A stretch of 64,000 nt of DNA. Origin: Aromatoleum tolulyticum. GTDB lineage: Bacteria; Pseudomonadota; Gammaproteobacteria; Burkholderiales; Rhodocyclaceae. Below, piece after piece: positions 44,605-53,327 of this stretch. The stretch covers positions 124,001 to 188,000 of the forward strand of contig NZ_FTMD01000002.1 of assembly GCF_900156155.1 (NCBI RefSeq), given 5' to 3'. Below the pieces are notes generated by a model. It was not told where the DNA came from. It did no database searches and saw only the letters and a list, made by a program, of their open reading frames with translations. The translations under genes were made by a program, and so were the position numbers. The stretch's first letter is position 1. Each line of letters begins with the position of its first letter.

Positions 44605-45963
44605 TTATTCGGTCACGACACCGATTTCGCCCGCAAAGGCGAGCGGCTGCTCTTCTTCGGGCGCGTGGAACGCGCTGCGCGAGATCAGCGAGACCGCGAA
44701 TGCCGCAATGGCGCCCGGGATCGCGAAGAACAGGAAGTTGAAGTGCAGCGGCATGGCCATCGCCAGCAGCGTGCCGCCGACGATGGGTCCGAGGATCGCA
44801 CCGCTGCGGCCGACGCCCGAAGCCCAGCCGATACCGGTCGAGCGGATCGCCATCGGATAGAACTGCGCCGCATACGCGTACAGCAGGATCTGGGAACCGA
44901 TGGTGGTCGCTCCGGCCAGCGCGACGAGGATGTACAGAACCTCCGTCGGACTCTTATAGCCGAGCAGGCTGATCGAGACCGATCCAATCACGAAGAAGAC
45001 CATCAGCACCGTCTTCAGGTGCAGGCGATCCGCGACGACCCCGCCTCCCACTGCGCCGAAGATGGCACCCAGGTTCAGCACCAGCAGGAAGGACAGGCTG
45101 GAGCCGAGACCATAGCCCGCCTGCGTCATCAGCTTCGGCAGCCACGATGCCAGCGCGTAGACCATCAGCAGGCACATGAAGAAGGCCACCCAGAACATCA
45201 TCGTGCTGAGCGCGCGGCCGTGCTTGAACAGTGCCACGAGGGGAGCGTGGCCGGTGGTTCCGGTCGGGAAATCATAGCGGTCGCCCGGCTGCGGAACGAA
45301 GCTGCCTTCGACGCGCGACAGCAGGATGGCCGCCTCCTGGTCGCGTTTCGCGTGCAGCAGGAAGCCGATGGATTCGGGCAGCAGGTAGAGGATCACGGGC
45401 AGCAGCAGCAACGGCAACCCCGCGACGAAGAACACCGCGGACCAGCCGTAGGCCGGGATCAGGTAGATGCCCAGCCCCGCCGACAGCATGCCGCCCACCG
45501 AATAGCCGCTGAACATGATCGCGACCAGCGTGGTGCGCAGCTTCTTCGGCGAATACTCGGTCATCAGGGCGACGACGTTGGGCATCACGCCTCCTATCCC
45601 CAGTCCTGCCAGGAAGCGGCAGACTGCGAACTCGGTAACATCGCGCGCGAAGCCGTTGAGGAAGGTGAACAGGCTGAAGAGGATCACGCACACCGCGATC
45701 ACCTTCTTGCGCCCGAAGCGGTCGGACATCGGACCGAACACCAGTGCGCCGAACATCATGCCGAACAGCGCATAGCTGCCGAGGGTGCCGGCCTGGATCG
45801 GCGACAGGCCCCATTCCTTCATCAGCACCGGCAGCACGACCCCGTAGATCACCAGATCGTAGCCGTCGAAGATGATGATCAGGGCACACCAGAACAGGAC
45901 CTGCCAGTGGAAGCGATTGAATTTCGCCTCGTCGATCAGTTTGTGTACATCGATGTTTCTCAT
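44605..45963 (-). CDS. bzdK: Aromatic acid:H+ symporter (MFS, AAHS family), probable benzoate transporter
   Basis: A 452-residue twelve-helix MFS protein. AAHS hallmarks: N-terminal VLFWCALIIIFDGYDLVIYGVVLPVL (the conserved DGYD), loop 2-3 GPMSDRFGRKKVI, and the helix-5 motif GLGIGGVMPNVVALMTEYSPKKLR. The C-terminal half contains AIRSTGIGWASGVGRSGAILGP. Such symporters carry benzoate and related acids. Position downstream of the bzd operon and importer on the same strand fits a benzoate role (bzdK of the Azoarcus cluster). AGGAGA lies 9 nt before the ATG. It ends at the strong terminator. Confidence 0.88.
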   Translation of the reverse strand: MRNIDVHKLIDEAKFNRFHWQVLFWCALIIIFDGYDLVIYGVVLPVLMKEWGLSPIQAGTLGSYALFGMMFGALVFGPMSDRFGRKKVIAVCVILFSLFTFLNGFARDVTEFAVCRFLAGLGIGGVMPNVVALMTEYSPKKLRTTLVAIMFSGYSVGGMLSAGLGIYLIPAYGWSAVFFVAGLPLLLLPVILYLLPESIGFLLHAKRDQEAAILLSRVEGSFVPQPGDRYDFPTGTTGHAPLVALFKHGRALSTMMFWVAFFMCLLMVYALASWLPKLMTQAGYGLGSSLSFLLVLNLGAIFGAVGGGVVADRLHLKTVLMVFFVIGSVSISLLGYKSPTEVLYILVALAGATTIGSQILLYAYAAQFYPMAIRSTGIGWASGVGRSGAILGPIVGGTLLAMAMPLHFNFLFFAIPGAIAAFAVSLISRSAFHAPEEEQPLAFAGEIGVVTE

Positions 45964-46036
45964 GCCGCCGTGTCTCCTGGTATCGTTTTAATCCCGCAGG
46001 GCTCCTTGTGGAGCCGCGCAGTTCGGTGACGGGCGA

Positions 46037-46753
46037 TCAGCTCACGCCCAGATGTTTGTGCAGCAGGTCCGGGTTCGCGCGCAGCTCGGCGCTGCTCGCC
46101 TCGTGGGCGACCTGACCCTTCACGAGGATGACGTTGCGGTCGGAAATCGACGTCACTGCCGCGTGGTTCTTGTCGATGACGATGGTGGCGATGCCGGTGG
46201 CACGGATCTGGCGGATGATGTACCAGATCTCCTTGGCGATCAGCGGCGCGAGCCCCTCCGTCGCCTCGTCGAGGATCAGCAGGTCCGGGTTCGTCATCAG
46301 CGCGCGGCCGATCGTGAGCATCTGCTGCTCGCCGCCGGAAAGCTGATTGCCGCCGTTGGTGAGCCTCTCACCAAGGCGCGGGAAGGTGTCGAGCACGCGC
46401 TGGTAGGTCCAGTCGCGCCGCCCGTCGACGCCCGGTTTCGCCCCCATGATCAGGTTTTCGCGCACCGTCAGGTTAGGGAAGATTCCCCTACCCTCGGGCA
46501 CGTAGGCGATGCCCTTGCGCGCGATGAGATAGGGCCGCGCGCCCGTCATCGTCTTGCCGCGCACCGCAACGCGGCCGTGGCGCGGGCGCACGTGGCCGAG
46601 CATGCTGCGGATCAGCGTGGTCTTGCCCATGCCGTTGCGGCCCATCAGGCCGACCGTCTCGCCGCGGCTGATGTGGAAATCGATGCCGTGCAGGATGTGG
46701 CTGCTGCCGTAGAAGGCGTGCAGCCCTTCGGCTTCCAGGAGTACGTCACTCAT
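46037..46753 (-). CDS. LivF-type ATPase of a branched-chain-type (aromatic acid) ABC importer
   Basis: A 238-residue ABC ATPase. Walker A GRNGMGKTT, signature LSGGEQQML, Walker B LLILDEATEGLAP. The GLAP after Walker B and EGRGIFPNLTV are typical of LivF. ATG at 46753 has AAGGAGAA at 8 nt; it overlaps the LivG gene by 8 bp. With the next three genes and the binding protein upstream it forms a complete HAAT-family importer. Its position after bzdA suggests benzoate or a related aromatic acid as substrate. Confidence 0.93.
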   Translation of the reverse strand: MSDVLLEAEGLHAFYGSSHILHGIDFHISRGETVGLMGRNGMGKTTLIRSMLGHVRPRHGRVAVRGKTMTGARPYLIARKGIAYVPEGRGIFPNLTVRENLIMGAKPGVDGRRDWTYQRVLDTFPRLGERLTNGGNQLSGGEQQMLTIGRALMTNPDLLILDEATEGLAPLIAKEIWYIIRQIRATGIATIVIDKNHAAVTSISDRNVILVKGQVAHEASSAELRANPDLLHKHLGVS

Positions 46754-47507
46754 CGTCCGGTTCTCCTTCACCCAGGTAGGCTTCCTGAACCGCGACGCTG
46801 TCGCGGATCTGATCCGGCGGTCCGCTTTCGAGCACCTGCCCCGCCACCATCACCGTGATCACGTCGGCGACCGCGAACACCGCGTCCATGTCGTGTTCGA
46901 CGAGCAGGATGGCGTGATCCGGGGTGAGCTTCTTCAGCAGCGCCACCATCGACTGCGACTCCTCAGGGCCCATGCCGGCGAGCGGTTCGTCGAGCAGCAG
47001 CACCGAGGGCGAGGTCGCGAGCACCATCGCGATTTCCAGTTGCCGCTGCTCGCCGTGGCTCAAGGTCGCCGCGACGACATCGCGCCGCTCGGCAAGCCCT
47101 GCCTGCGCGATCGCCCGGTCGGCCGCGTCGCGCAGGTCGGCGAAAGAAACGGCTTTCGAGAAGACGCGCAGCGCCCTCGGTGCGCGCGACTGCGCGGCGA
47201 GGCGACAGTTCTCGAACACCGTGAAGCCGGGGAAGATGTTTGTACGCTGGTAGCTGCGGCCAATGCCGGCGCGCGAACGCTTGTCCGGGCTCCATCCCGA
47301 GATGTCTTCGCCGCGGTAGAGAATCTCTCCCGCAGACGGAGGCAAGTCACCGGAAAGCAGGTTGATGAGCGTGGATTTGCCTGCGCCGTTGGGTCCGAGG
47401 ACCGCATGCAGCACGCCCTTGTGCATGTCCAGCGATACGTCCTTGTTGGCGTACAGCCCCCCGAAACGGCGGGACATGCCACGTGCCGAGAGAACGAGTT
47501 CAGCCAT
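46746..47507 (-). CDS. LivG-type ATPase of the aromatic-acid ABC importer
   Basis: A 253-residue ABC ATPase. Walker A GPNGAGKST, the LivG hallmark GRSYQRTNIFPGFTVFENC, signature LSHGEQRQLEI, Walker B VLLLDEPLAGMGPEES. Partner of LivF in a heterodimeric nucleotide-binding pair. It overlaps the LivM-type permease gene by 8 bp and the LivF gene by 8 bp, showing tight translational coupling. Confidence 0.93.
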   Translation of the reverse strand: MAELVLSARGMSRRFGGLYANKDVSLDMHKGVLHAVLGPNGAGKSTLINLLSGDLPPSAGEILYRGEDISGWSPDKRSRAGIGRSYQRTNIFPGFTVFENCRLAAQSRAPRALRVFSKAVSFADLRDAADRAIAQAGLAERRDVVAATLSHGEQRQLEIAMVLATSPSVLLLDEPLAGMGPEESQSMVALLKKLTPDHAILLVEHDMDAVFAVADVITVMVAGQVLESGPPDQIRDSVAVQEAYLGEGEPDDE

Positions 47508-48477
47508 TGCGGTTGCCTCCCCCGATCAGCAGACCCTTCAGTCGCGCGGGCAGGCTCGACAGCCCGCCGGGCAGCACCATGACGACCGTCACGATGACGA
47601 CCCCCATCAGCAGTTGCCAGTGCTTCGTCAGTGCGGAAAACACCTCCTGCAGCACCACGAACGCGAAGGCTCCGATCGCGGCCCCGTTCAGTGTGCCCAT
47701 GCCGCCCAGGATCACCATCAGCAGCACATTGCCCGACTGGTGCCAGGACAGGATCTCCGGCGTGACGAAACCGTACTGGCAGGCGGACAGGAAACCGGCC
47801 AGCCCGGCGATCCCTCCCGCGGTAACGAACCCGGCGAGCTTGTAGAGGAACACGGGAAAGCCCAGCGAGAGCATGCGATGCTCGTTGCTCCGGATCCCCG
47901 CCAGCGCATGCCCCAACGGCGAGCGCAGCAGCACCCGCAGGAACACGTAGGCCACGACCAGCAGGACCAGCACGACGTAATAGAACTGCATCGGCTCGTT
48001 GAGGTCGAGCAGCACCTTTTCGCCGATGCGCAGTTCCGGCTTCACGTTGAGGAAGGCCCCGTCCGAGCCCCCGCCCAGCGGCGTGTCGTGAAACACGAAA
48101 TAGATCATCTGGGCGAACGCGAGCGTCACCATGATGAAGTAGATCCCCTTCGTGCGCAGCACGAAGAGCCCCACGACGAAGGCGACCGCCGCACCGGTGA
48201 ATACCGCTCCCGGCAGGACGAGCAACAGGTTGCCTGGATCGTACTTCGGCGACAGCAGCACCACGCTGTAAGCGGCGACACCGAAGAACGCCGCGTGCCC
48301 GAAGCTGACAAGGCCGGTGAAGCCGACCAGCAGGTCCAGGCTCATCGCGAAGATCGTCATGATCATGATCTTCCCGATCAGTTCGTTGTAATAACTCGAA
48401 CCGAAGATGGGAAAAAGCGCCAGCATCAGCAGCACGAGCGGCAGGTAGTTGCGGGTTTTCTTGCGCGCGAGCGGCAT
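47500..48477 (-). CDS. LivM-type permease of the aromatic-acid ABC importer
   Basis: A 325-residue inner-membrane protein with about nine helices. LivM features: MSLDLLVGFTGLVSFGHAAFFGVAAY near the N-terminus and the ABC-facing loop VLLRSPLGHALAGIRSNEHRMLSLGF. ATG at 48477, 2 nt after the LivH stop. It forms the translocation pore with the LivH-type protein. Confidence 0.92.
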   Translation of the reverse strand: MPLARKKTRNYLPLVLLMLALFPIFGSSYYNELIGKIMIMTIFAMSLDLLVGFTGLVSFGHAAFFGVAAYSVVLLSPKYDPGNLLLVLPGAVFTGAAVAFVVGLFVLRTKGIYFIMVTLAFAQMIYFVFHDTPLGGGSDGAFLNVKPELRIGEKVLLDLNEPMQFYYVVLVLLVVAYVFLRVLLRSPLGHALAGIRSNEHRMLSLGFPVFLYKLAGFVTAGGIAGLAGFLSACQYGFVTPEILSWHQSGNVLLMVILGGMGTLNGAAIGAFAFVVLQEVFSALTKHWQLLMGVVIVTVVMVLPGGLSSLPARLKGLLIGGGNRNG

Positions 48478-48479
48478 CG

Positions 48480-49346
48480 TCAGATCCTCCGGAAGATGCC
48501 TTCGGGCCGCCACAGCAGCACCGCGGCCATCAGCACATACACGGCAAGGCCCGCATAGTCGGGCGCGATGACCTTGCCGAAGGTGTCGGCCAGGCCGATC
48601 AGCAGCGCGGCTACGAGCGCGCCCCACACCGACCCGACGCCGCCGATCACAACGACGACGAAGCAGATGATCAGCACCTGGTTGCCCATGCCGGGATAGA
48701 CCGACGACACCGGGGCCGCGAGCATCCCGGCGAAGGCCGCGAGCGTGACCCCGAGGCCGAACACGATGCGGTAGATCAGGTCGATGTTGATGCCCAGCGC
48801 CTGCACCATCTCGCGGTTCGAACTGCCGGCACGGATCATCATCCCGAGGCGCGTGTGGCGGATTAGCCAGTACATCACGATCGCCAGCAGGATGCAGACG
48901 GCGGACATGAACAGCCGGTACACCGGATAGCTCAGCGTTTCGCTGAGCTGGATCGACGCCGACAGCAGCTCGGGGATGGGCACGCCGTGCACGTCGTCGC
49001 CGACAAGCAGGCTGCGCAGCTCCTCGAAGATCAGGATCAGGCCGTAGGTCAGCAGCACCTGATCGAGATGGTCGCGTTTATACAGTCTGCTGAACAGCGC
49101 CCACTCGAGCAGGAAGCCGATCAGCACACTGAGTGCAACACCCACGATAATCGCGACGAGCAGGTTGCCCGAGAGGGCGGTGAGCGAGAACGCCATGTAG
49201 GCGCCCATCATGTAGAAGCTGCCGTGGGCGAGGTTGATGATGCCCATGATGCCGAAGATCAGGGTCAGCCCACTGGCCACCAGGAACAGCAGCAGTCCGT
49301 ACTGAAACGAGTTCAGCAGCTGGATCAGGAAGGTCGAGAAATCCAT
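48480..49346 (-). CDS. LivH-type permease of the aromatic-acid ABC importer
   Basis: A 288-residue inner-membrane protein with about eight helices: GLTLIFGIMGIINLAHGSFYMMGAY (LivH signature) and the loop HTRLGMMIRAGSSNREMVQALGINI. Start ATG at 49346 (MDFSTF) with AAGGA upstream; an in-frame ATG at 49376 lacks support. It follows the binding-protein gene after a 178-bp spacer holding a hairpin, which may lower permease expression relative to the binding protein. Confidence 0.92.
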   Translation of the reverse strand: MDFSTFLIQLLNSFQYGLLLFLVASGLTLIFGIMGIINLAHGSFYMMGAYMAFSLTALSGNLLVAIIVGVALSVLIGFLLEWALFSRLYKRDHLDQVLLTYGLILIFEELRSLLVGDDVHGVPIPELLSASIQLSETLSYPVYRLFMSAVCILLAIVMYWLIRHTRLGMMIRAGSSNREMVQALGINIDLIYRIVFGLGVTLAAFAGMLAAPVSSVYPGMGNQVLIICFVVVVIGGVGSVWGALVAALLIGLADTFGKVIAPDYAGLAVYVLMAAVLLWRPEGIFRRI

Positions 49347-49398
49347 CGCCGTATCCTTCCGGGCGCGTCGAGGCACCCGAATGCAGGTGAAGCGGATC

Positions 49399-49427
49399 AG
49401 ACGTTCGCCCGCAAAGGGCGAATGTCT
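49399..49427 (-). promoter_or_regulatory. Intercistronic hairpin between binding protein and permease genes
   Basis: A 12-bp stem (49399-49410 with 49416-49427; one G-T wobble) and 5-nt loop: AGACATTCGCCC / GGGCGAACGTCT. No U-run follows on the minus strand. In binding-protein operons such hairpins stabilise upstream mRNA, raising binding-protein yield. Confidence 0.5.
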
Positions 49428-49524
49428 GCCGCAGGCATGGTGCCGCGCCGGCGAGGCCTTGTCCGCGTGGGGGCGCCACTTTGCGTGCGCGCCCGCGCTG
49501 GCCCCGCCGGGGCAGGCAACCGGA

Positions 49525-50712
49525 TTACATTCGGCAGCCGCGCGCAGGGTCGGCCAACGCTTTGGCCGCCACCGACACGAACTTGTTCTCCTTGCCTTCG
49601 ACCTTGCGCAGATAGATGTCCTGCACCGGGTTGTGCGCCTTCGACAAGGTGAACGCCCCGCGCGGACTGTCGATGGTCGCGGTTTCCATCGCCTTGATCA
49701 TGTCGGCACGCTTGCCGACATCACCGTTCACCTGGGCGAGGCCTGCCGCAAACAGTTGTGCCGCGTCATAGCCCTGCACCGCGAAGACGTCCGGCTGCAT
49801 CTTGAACGCCTTGAAATACGCCGCCTTGAAGGACTTGCTCTTTGGCAGGTCCAGGTTGTCGGCGTAATGCAGCGTGGTCAGCATCCCCTCCGCCGCCTCG
49901 CCCTGCCCCTCCAGCGTGCCGTCGGTAACAAAGCCGGGACCGTACAGCGGGATCGAGGATCGTAGTCCGGCCGCCGCGTAATCGCGCACGAATTTCACCG
50001 CGCCGCCGCCCGAGAAGAACACGAATACGGCGTCGGGCTTGAGCGCCGCGATCTCGGTCAGGTAGGGCTGGAATTCGACGTTCGGGAATGGCAGGTACAT
50101 TTCCTTCACGACCTTGCCGCCGGCCTTCTCGAATGCCTCCTTGAAGCCCGCCACCGACTGTTCGCCGAACGAATACTTCCACGCAAGCGTGACGACGTTC
50201 TTGTGCTTGCGGTCGGCCATCACCTGGCCCATGGCGTAGGACGGCTGCCACGCCGAAAACGAGGTGCGAAAGATATTCGGTGCACATAACGGGCCCGTAA
50301 TCTCGTCTGCGCCCGCGTTCGGCACGATCAGCAGGGTGTTGGTCTCGCGCGCGACGCGCGCCATCGCCAGCGCGACGCCCGAATGGACGGTACCTACCAG
50401 CACATCGACGTTGTCACGCTTGATGAGCTTGTTGGCATTTTCCGGCGCCTTTGCCGCGTCCGACTCGTCATCGACGGTGAAGTACTCGATCTCGCGCCCG
50501 CCGAGCTTGCCTCCGCCCTCATCGACCGCGAGCTTGAAACCGTTGGTGATGGCGGTACCCAGCGAGGCGTAGGTGCCGGTGTATGGCAGCATCAGCCCGA
50601 CCCGGATCTTCTTCGCCCCTTGAGCGAAGACCGGAGCTGCGGGCAGGGCAAGCCCCCCAGCGATACCGGCAGTGGACAGCAGGAAACGACGGCGATTGAA
50701 TCCTTGCTCCAT
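49525..50712 (-). CDS. Periplasmic substrate-binding protein of the aromatic-acid ABC importer
   Basis: A 395-residue type I binding protein of the branched-chain/aromatic family. The signal peptide begins NRRRFLLSTAGIAGGLAL, with consecutive Arg like a Tat signal. The mature protein starts KKIRVGLMLPYTGTYASLG and has the two-lobe pattern (VDVLVGTVHSGVALAMARVA; VVTLAWKYSFGEQSVAGF; LKPDAVFVFFSGGGAVKFV; VFAVQGYDAAQL). It captures the substrate, probably benzoate or a related acid, for the permease encoded downstream. It is 61 bp after bzdA. Confidence 0.92.
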   Translation of the reverse strand: MEQGFNRRRFLLSTAGIAGGLALPAAPVFAQGAKKIRVGLMLPYTGTYASLGTAITNGFKLAVDEGGGKLGGREIEYFTVDDESDAAKAPENANKLIKRDNVDVLVGTVHSGVALAMARVARETNTLLIVPNAGADEITGPLCAPNIFRTSFSAWQPSYAMGQVMADRKHKNVVTLAWKYSFGEQSVAGFKEAFEKAGGKVVKEMYLPFPNVEFQPYLTEIAALKPDAVFVFFSGGGAVKFVRDYAAAGLRSSIPLYGPGFVTDGTLEGQGEAAEGMLTTLHYADNLDLPKSKSFKAAYFKAFKMQPDVFAVQGYDAAQLFAAGLAQVNGDVGKRADMIKAMETATIDSPRGAFTLSKAHNPVQDIYLRKVEGKENKFVSVAAKALADPARGCRM

Positions 50713-50773
50713 CTCACACTCCTCCTTTGGTTAGGCCGCTCGGGCGGCTCTGGTTATGTTTTTCGCGCGGGAT

Positions 50774-52375
50774 CTACGCCCCTGAAAGCGAACGAAGCTT
50801 GAAACGCTGGATCTTGCCGGTTGCCGTCTTGGGCAGCTCGTCGACGAACTCCAGCCAGCGCGGGTACTTGTACGGAGCGAGCTTGCTCTTGACGTGGAGC
50901 TTCAGCTCGTCGGCAAGATCCGCCGCGGGCATGCGTCCGGGCTTCAGCACGACGAAGGCCAGCGGCTTGATCAGGCCGTCATCGTCCGCCTTTCCGACCA
51001 CTGCCGCTTCGAGCACCGCAGCATGCGTGATGAGGGCCGATTCGACCTCGATCGGCGAGACGTAGATACCGCCGACCTTGAGCATGTCGTCGTTGCGCCC
51101 CGCGTACACGTAGTTGCCGTCAGCGTCCTGGCTGTACTTGTCGCCGCTGCGCGTCCACTGGCCGACGAAGGTCTCGCGACTCTTGGTCCGGTTGTTCCAG
51201 TAGAGCGCCGCGCTGGTCGGACCGCGCACCTGCAGTTCGCCGGCCTCGCCGGGAGCGACCTCCTCCCCGTCGTCACCGATCAGGCGCAGCTCGTATCCCG
51301 GCACCGGCTTGCCGCTGGTGCCGTAATGGACGTCCCCTGCCCTGTTCGAGAGGAAGATGTGCAGCATCTCGGTCGAGCCGAGTCCGTCGAGGATCTCGAC
51401 GCCGAAATGCTCGGTCCAGCGATTGCCCACTTCGGCCGGCAGAGCCTCGCCGGCGGAGGCGCAGCGGCGAATCGACAGTTCCTCGCGCCCCGGCAGCGCC
51501 GGGCTCGCCAGCATCGATGCGTACAGGGTCGGCACGCCGCAGTAGATCGTCGGCTGGTGCTCGCGCAGCACGCGGAACACCGCATCGGGCGTCGGCCGTT
51601 CGGCCATCAGCACGGCGGTGGCGCCCGCGGCGAGCGGGAAGGTCAGGCCGTTGCCCAACCCGTAGGCAAAGAACAGCTTCGCTGCCGAGAAGACGACGTC
51701 GTTCTCGCGCACACCCAGGATCGGTGTCGCATACAGCTCGGCGGTGTTGATCAGGCTGGAGTGCAGGTGCACCGTCCCCTTGGGTGCCCCTGTGGAACCA
51801 GACGAATACAGCCAGAAACAGGGATCGTCGCAACAGGTCTGGGCCGCCTCGTACGGCGGACGCGGGGAGGCGACGAGTTCGGCGAAATCGAGATGCCCGC
51901 CGCGCATGCCCGCATCGCCGCCCGAAACGACGACATTCTTGACGAAGGGGCTGGCTTCGATCGCGCTGGAAAAGGCCGGCAGCAGGGCCGACGAAACGAC
52001 CAGACCACGCGCACGGCTGTCGCGCAGCATGTAGGTGTAATCGGACGCCGTCAGAAGGGTGTTGACGGGAATCGGGACGACGCCGGCCTTGATGCAACCG
52101 AGGAAGGCGGTGGGGAAATCGACGGTATCGAGCAGGCACAGCAGCACCCGCTCCTCCATTCTGATGCCCAACTCACCCAGGGCATGGGCAAAGCGATCGA
52201 CTCGTTCGGCAAGCTGCGCGTAGGTATAGCTTCCCGCGTGGTCGATCACTGCCGTCTTGCTGCCGCGCCCGGCGCGCAGGTTGCGCTCGATGAGGTCGTG
52301 CGCGGCGTTGTACTCGCGCGGGATGGTGATGCGCGGAGGACTGACACTTTGATCCGCGACGCTGAGTTCTGCCAT
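50774..52375 (-). CDS. bzdA: Benzoate-CoA ligase BzdA
   Basis: A 533-residue ANL-superfamily acyl-CoA synthetase that activates benzoate with ATP and CoA, the first step of the anaerobic pathway. Motifs: phosphate loop LYSSGSTGAPKGTVH, adenine-binding DGLGSTEMLHIF, hinge RNDDMLKVGGIYVSP and catalytic Lys region KTATGKIQRFKL. Length is typical of benzoate-CoA ligases. It is the last catabolic gene in the bzd order N-O-P-Q-M-S-T-U-V-W-X-Y-Z-A, followed by transport genes. Confidence 0.93.
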   Translation of the reverse strand: MAELSVADQSVSPPRITIPREYNAAHDLIERNLRAGRGSKTAVIDHAGSYTYAQLAERVDRFAHALGELGIRMEERVLLCLLDTVDFPTAFLGCIKAGVVPIPVNTLLTASDYTYMLRDSRARGLVVSSALLPAFSSAIEASPFVKNVVVSGGDAGMRGGHLDFAELVASPRPPYEAAQTCCDDPCFWLYSSGSTGAPKGTVHLHSSLINTAELYATPILGVRENDVVFSAAKLFFAYGLGNGLTFPLAAGATAVLMAERPTPDAVFRVLREHQPTIYCGVPTLYASMLASPALPGREELSIRRCASAGEALPAEVGNRWTEHFGVEILDGLGSTEMLHIFLSNRAGDVHYGTSGKPVPGYELRLIGDDGEEVAPGEAGELQVRGPTSAALYWNNRTKSRETFVGQWTRSGDKYSQDADGNYVYAGRNDDMLKVGGIYVSPIEVESALITHAAVLEAAVVGKADDDGLIKPLAFVVLKPGRMPAADLADELKLHVKSKLAPYKYPRWLEFVDELPKTATGKIQRFKLRSLSGA

Positions 52376-52424
52376 TTACTCCTCCTCTACTTATGGTTCT
52401 TGCTGGCGTGGCGTTGCGGATTTC

Positions 52425-53171
52425 TCAGTGGATCGTCAGTCCGCCATCGGCTGCAAGAATCTGTCCCGTGACGTAGCTCGACGCGTCGGATGCGAAGAAC
52501 ACGAACACCGGTGTGATCTCCTCCGGCTCGGCCCAGCGCCCGAGAGGAATCCGGTCGAGGTACTTTTCCTTGAAGCGCTCGTCGGTGCGGATCGTCTCGG
52601 TCATCGGCGTGGCCGCTCCCGGCGCGATCGCATTCGCGGTGATGTTGTAGCGCGCGAGCTCCTTCGCGGTGCTCTTGGTCATGCCGAGCACACCGGCCTT
52701 GGCCGCGCTGTAGTTGATCTGCCCGATCGTGCCGAGCACGCCGGCAGTGGAAGTGACGTAGATGATGCGACCGTACTGGCGTTCGATCATGCCGCCGACC
52801 ACTGCCTGCAGGCAGTTGAACGCGCCCGTCAGATGCACGGCCAACACCTGGTTCCACTGCTCCGGCGTCATCTTGTTGAGCATCGCCGTGCGGGTGATGC
52901 CGGCGTTATTGACGAGGATGTCGATGCGTCCCCATTCGGCATTGACCCTGGCGGCCATCGCTTCGACCTGCTCGCGATTCGCGACGTCGCAGGCCACCCC
53001 GATCGCCTGTCCACCCGCTTCGACGATCTGTGCCGCGACCCGGTCGGCGGCGGCGAGATCCAGATCGATGACTGCGACCTTCGCGCCTTCGCGCCCGTAG
53101 GCCTTCGCGACCGCCGCGCCGATGCCCTGCCCCGCTCCGGTCACGATTGCGACCCTGTCCTTCAACTGCAT
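52425..53171 (-). CDS. bzdZ: Short-chain dehydrogenase BzdZ (3-hydroxyacyl-CoA dehydrogenase-like)
   Basis: A 248-residue SDR. Cofactor loop VTGAGQGIGAAVAKAYG, NNAG stretch (ILVNNAGITRTAM), catalytic Ser in YVTSTAGVLGT and Tyr/Lys in NYSAAKAGVLGM; a FabG-like C-terminus (YVTGQILAADGGLTIH). In the Azoarcus bzd cluster this position is bzdZ, proposed to oxidise a 3-hydroxyacyl-CoA (3-hydroxypimelyl-CoA level) after ring opening. The ATG at 53171 starts the family N-terminus MQLKDRVAIV, with GGGGA upstream. Confidence 0.88.
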   Translation of the reverse strand: MQLKDRVAIVTGAGQGIGAAVAKAYGREGAKVAVIDLDLAAADRVAAQIVEAGGQAIGVACDVANREQVEAMAARVNAEWGRIDILVNNAGITRTAMLNKMTPEQWNQVLAVHLTGAFNCLQAVVGGMIERQYGRIIYVTSTAGVLGTIGQINYSAAKAGVLGMTKSTAKELARYNITANAIAPGAATPMTETIRTDERFKEKYLDRIPLGRWAEPEEITPVFVFFASDASSYVTGQILAADGGLTIH

Positions 53172-53243
53172 GCAAGTCCCCTTCAACCGCATGGCGGCAG
53201 ATGCACCGCCGGTGAACTGCAAATGCTCCCCCGCATCAGAAAA

Positions 53244-53290
53244 GGCCGGGGTGGGAGGAAAACGACCAATGCCGCATCCACCACCCCGGG
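53244..53290. repeat. REP-like inverted repeat in the bzdY-bzdZ spacer
   Basis: CCGGGGTGG (53246-53254) and CCACCCCGG (53281-53289) form a 9-bp inverted repeat. GGCCGGGGTGGG is shared with the larger element at 55612-55712, so the two are probably members of one dispersed intergenic family. Confidence 0.55.
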
Positions 53291-53327
53291 AAGGGAGAGA
53301 CCTTATGAAACTTTTAGCGCCCTGGCG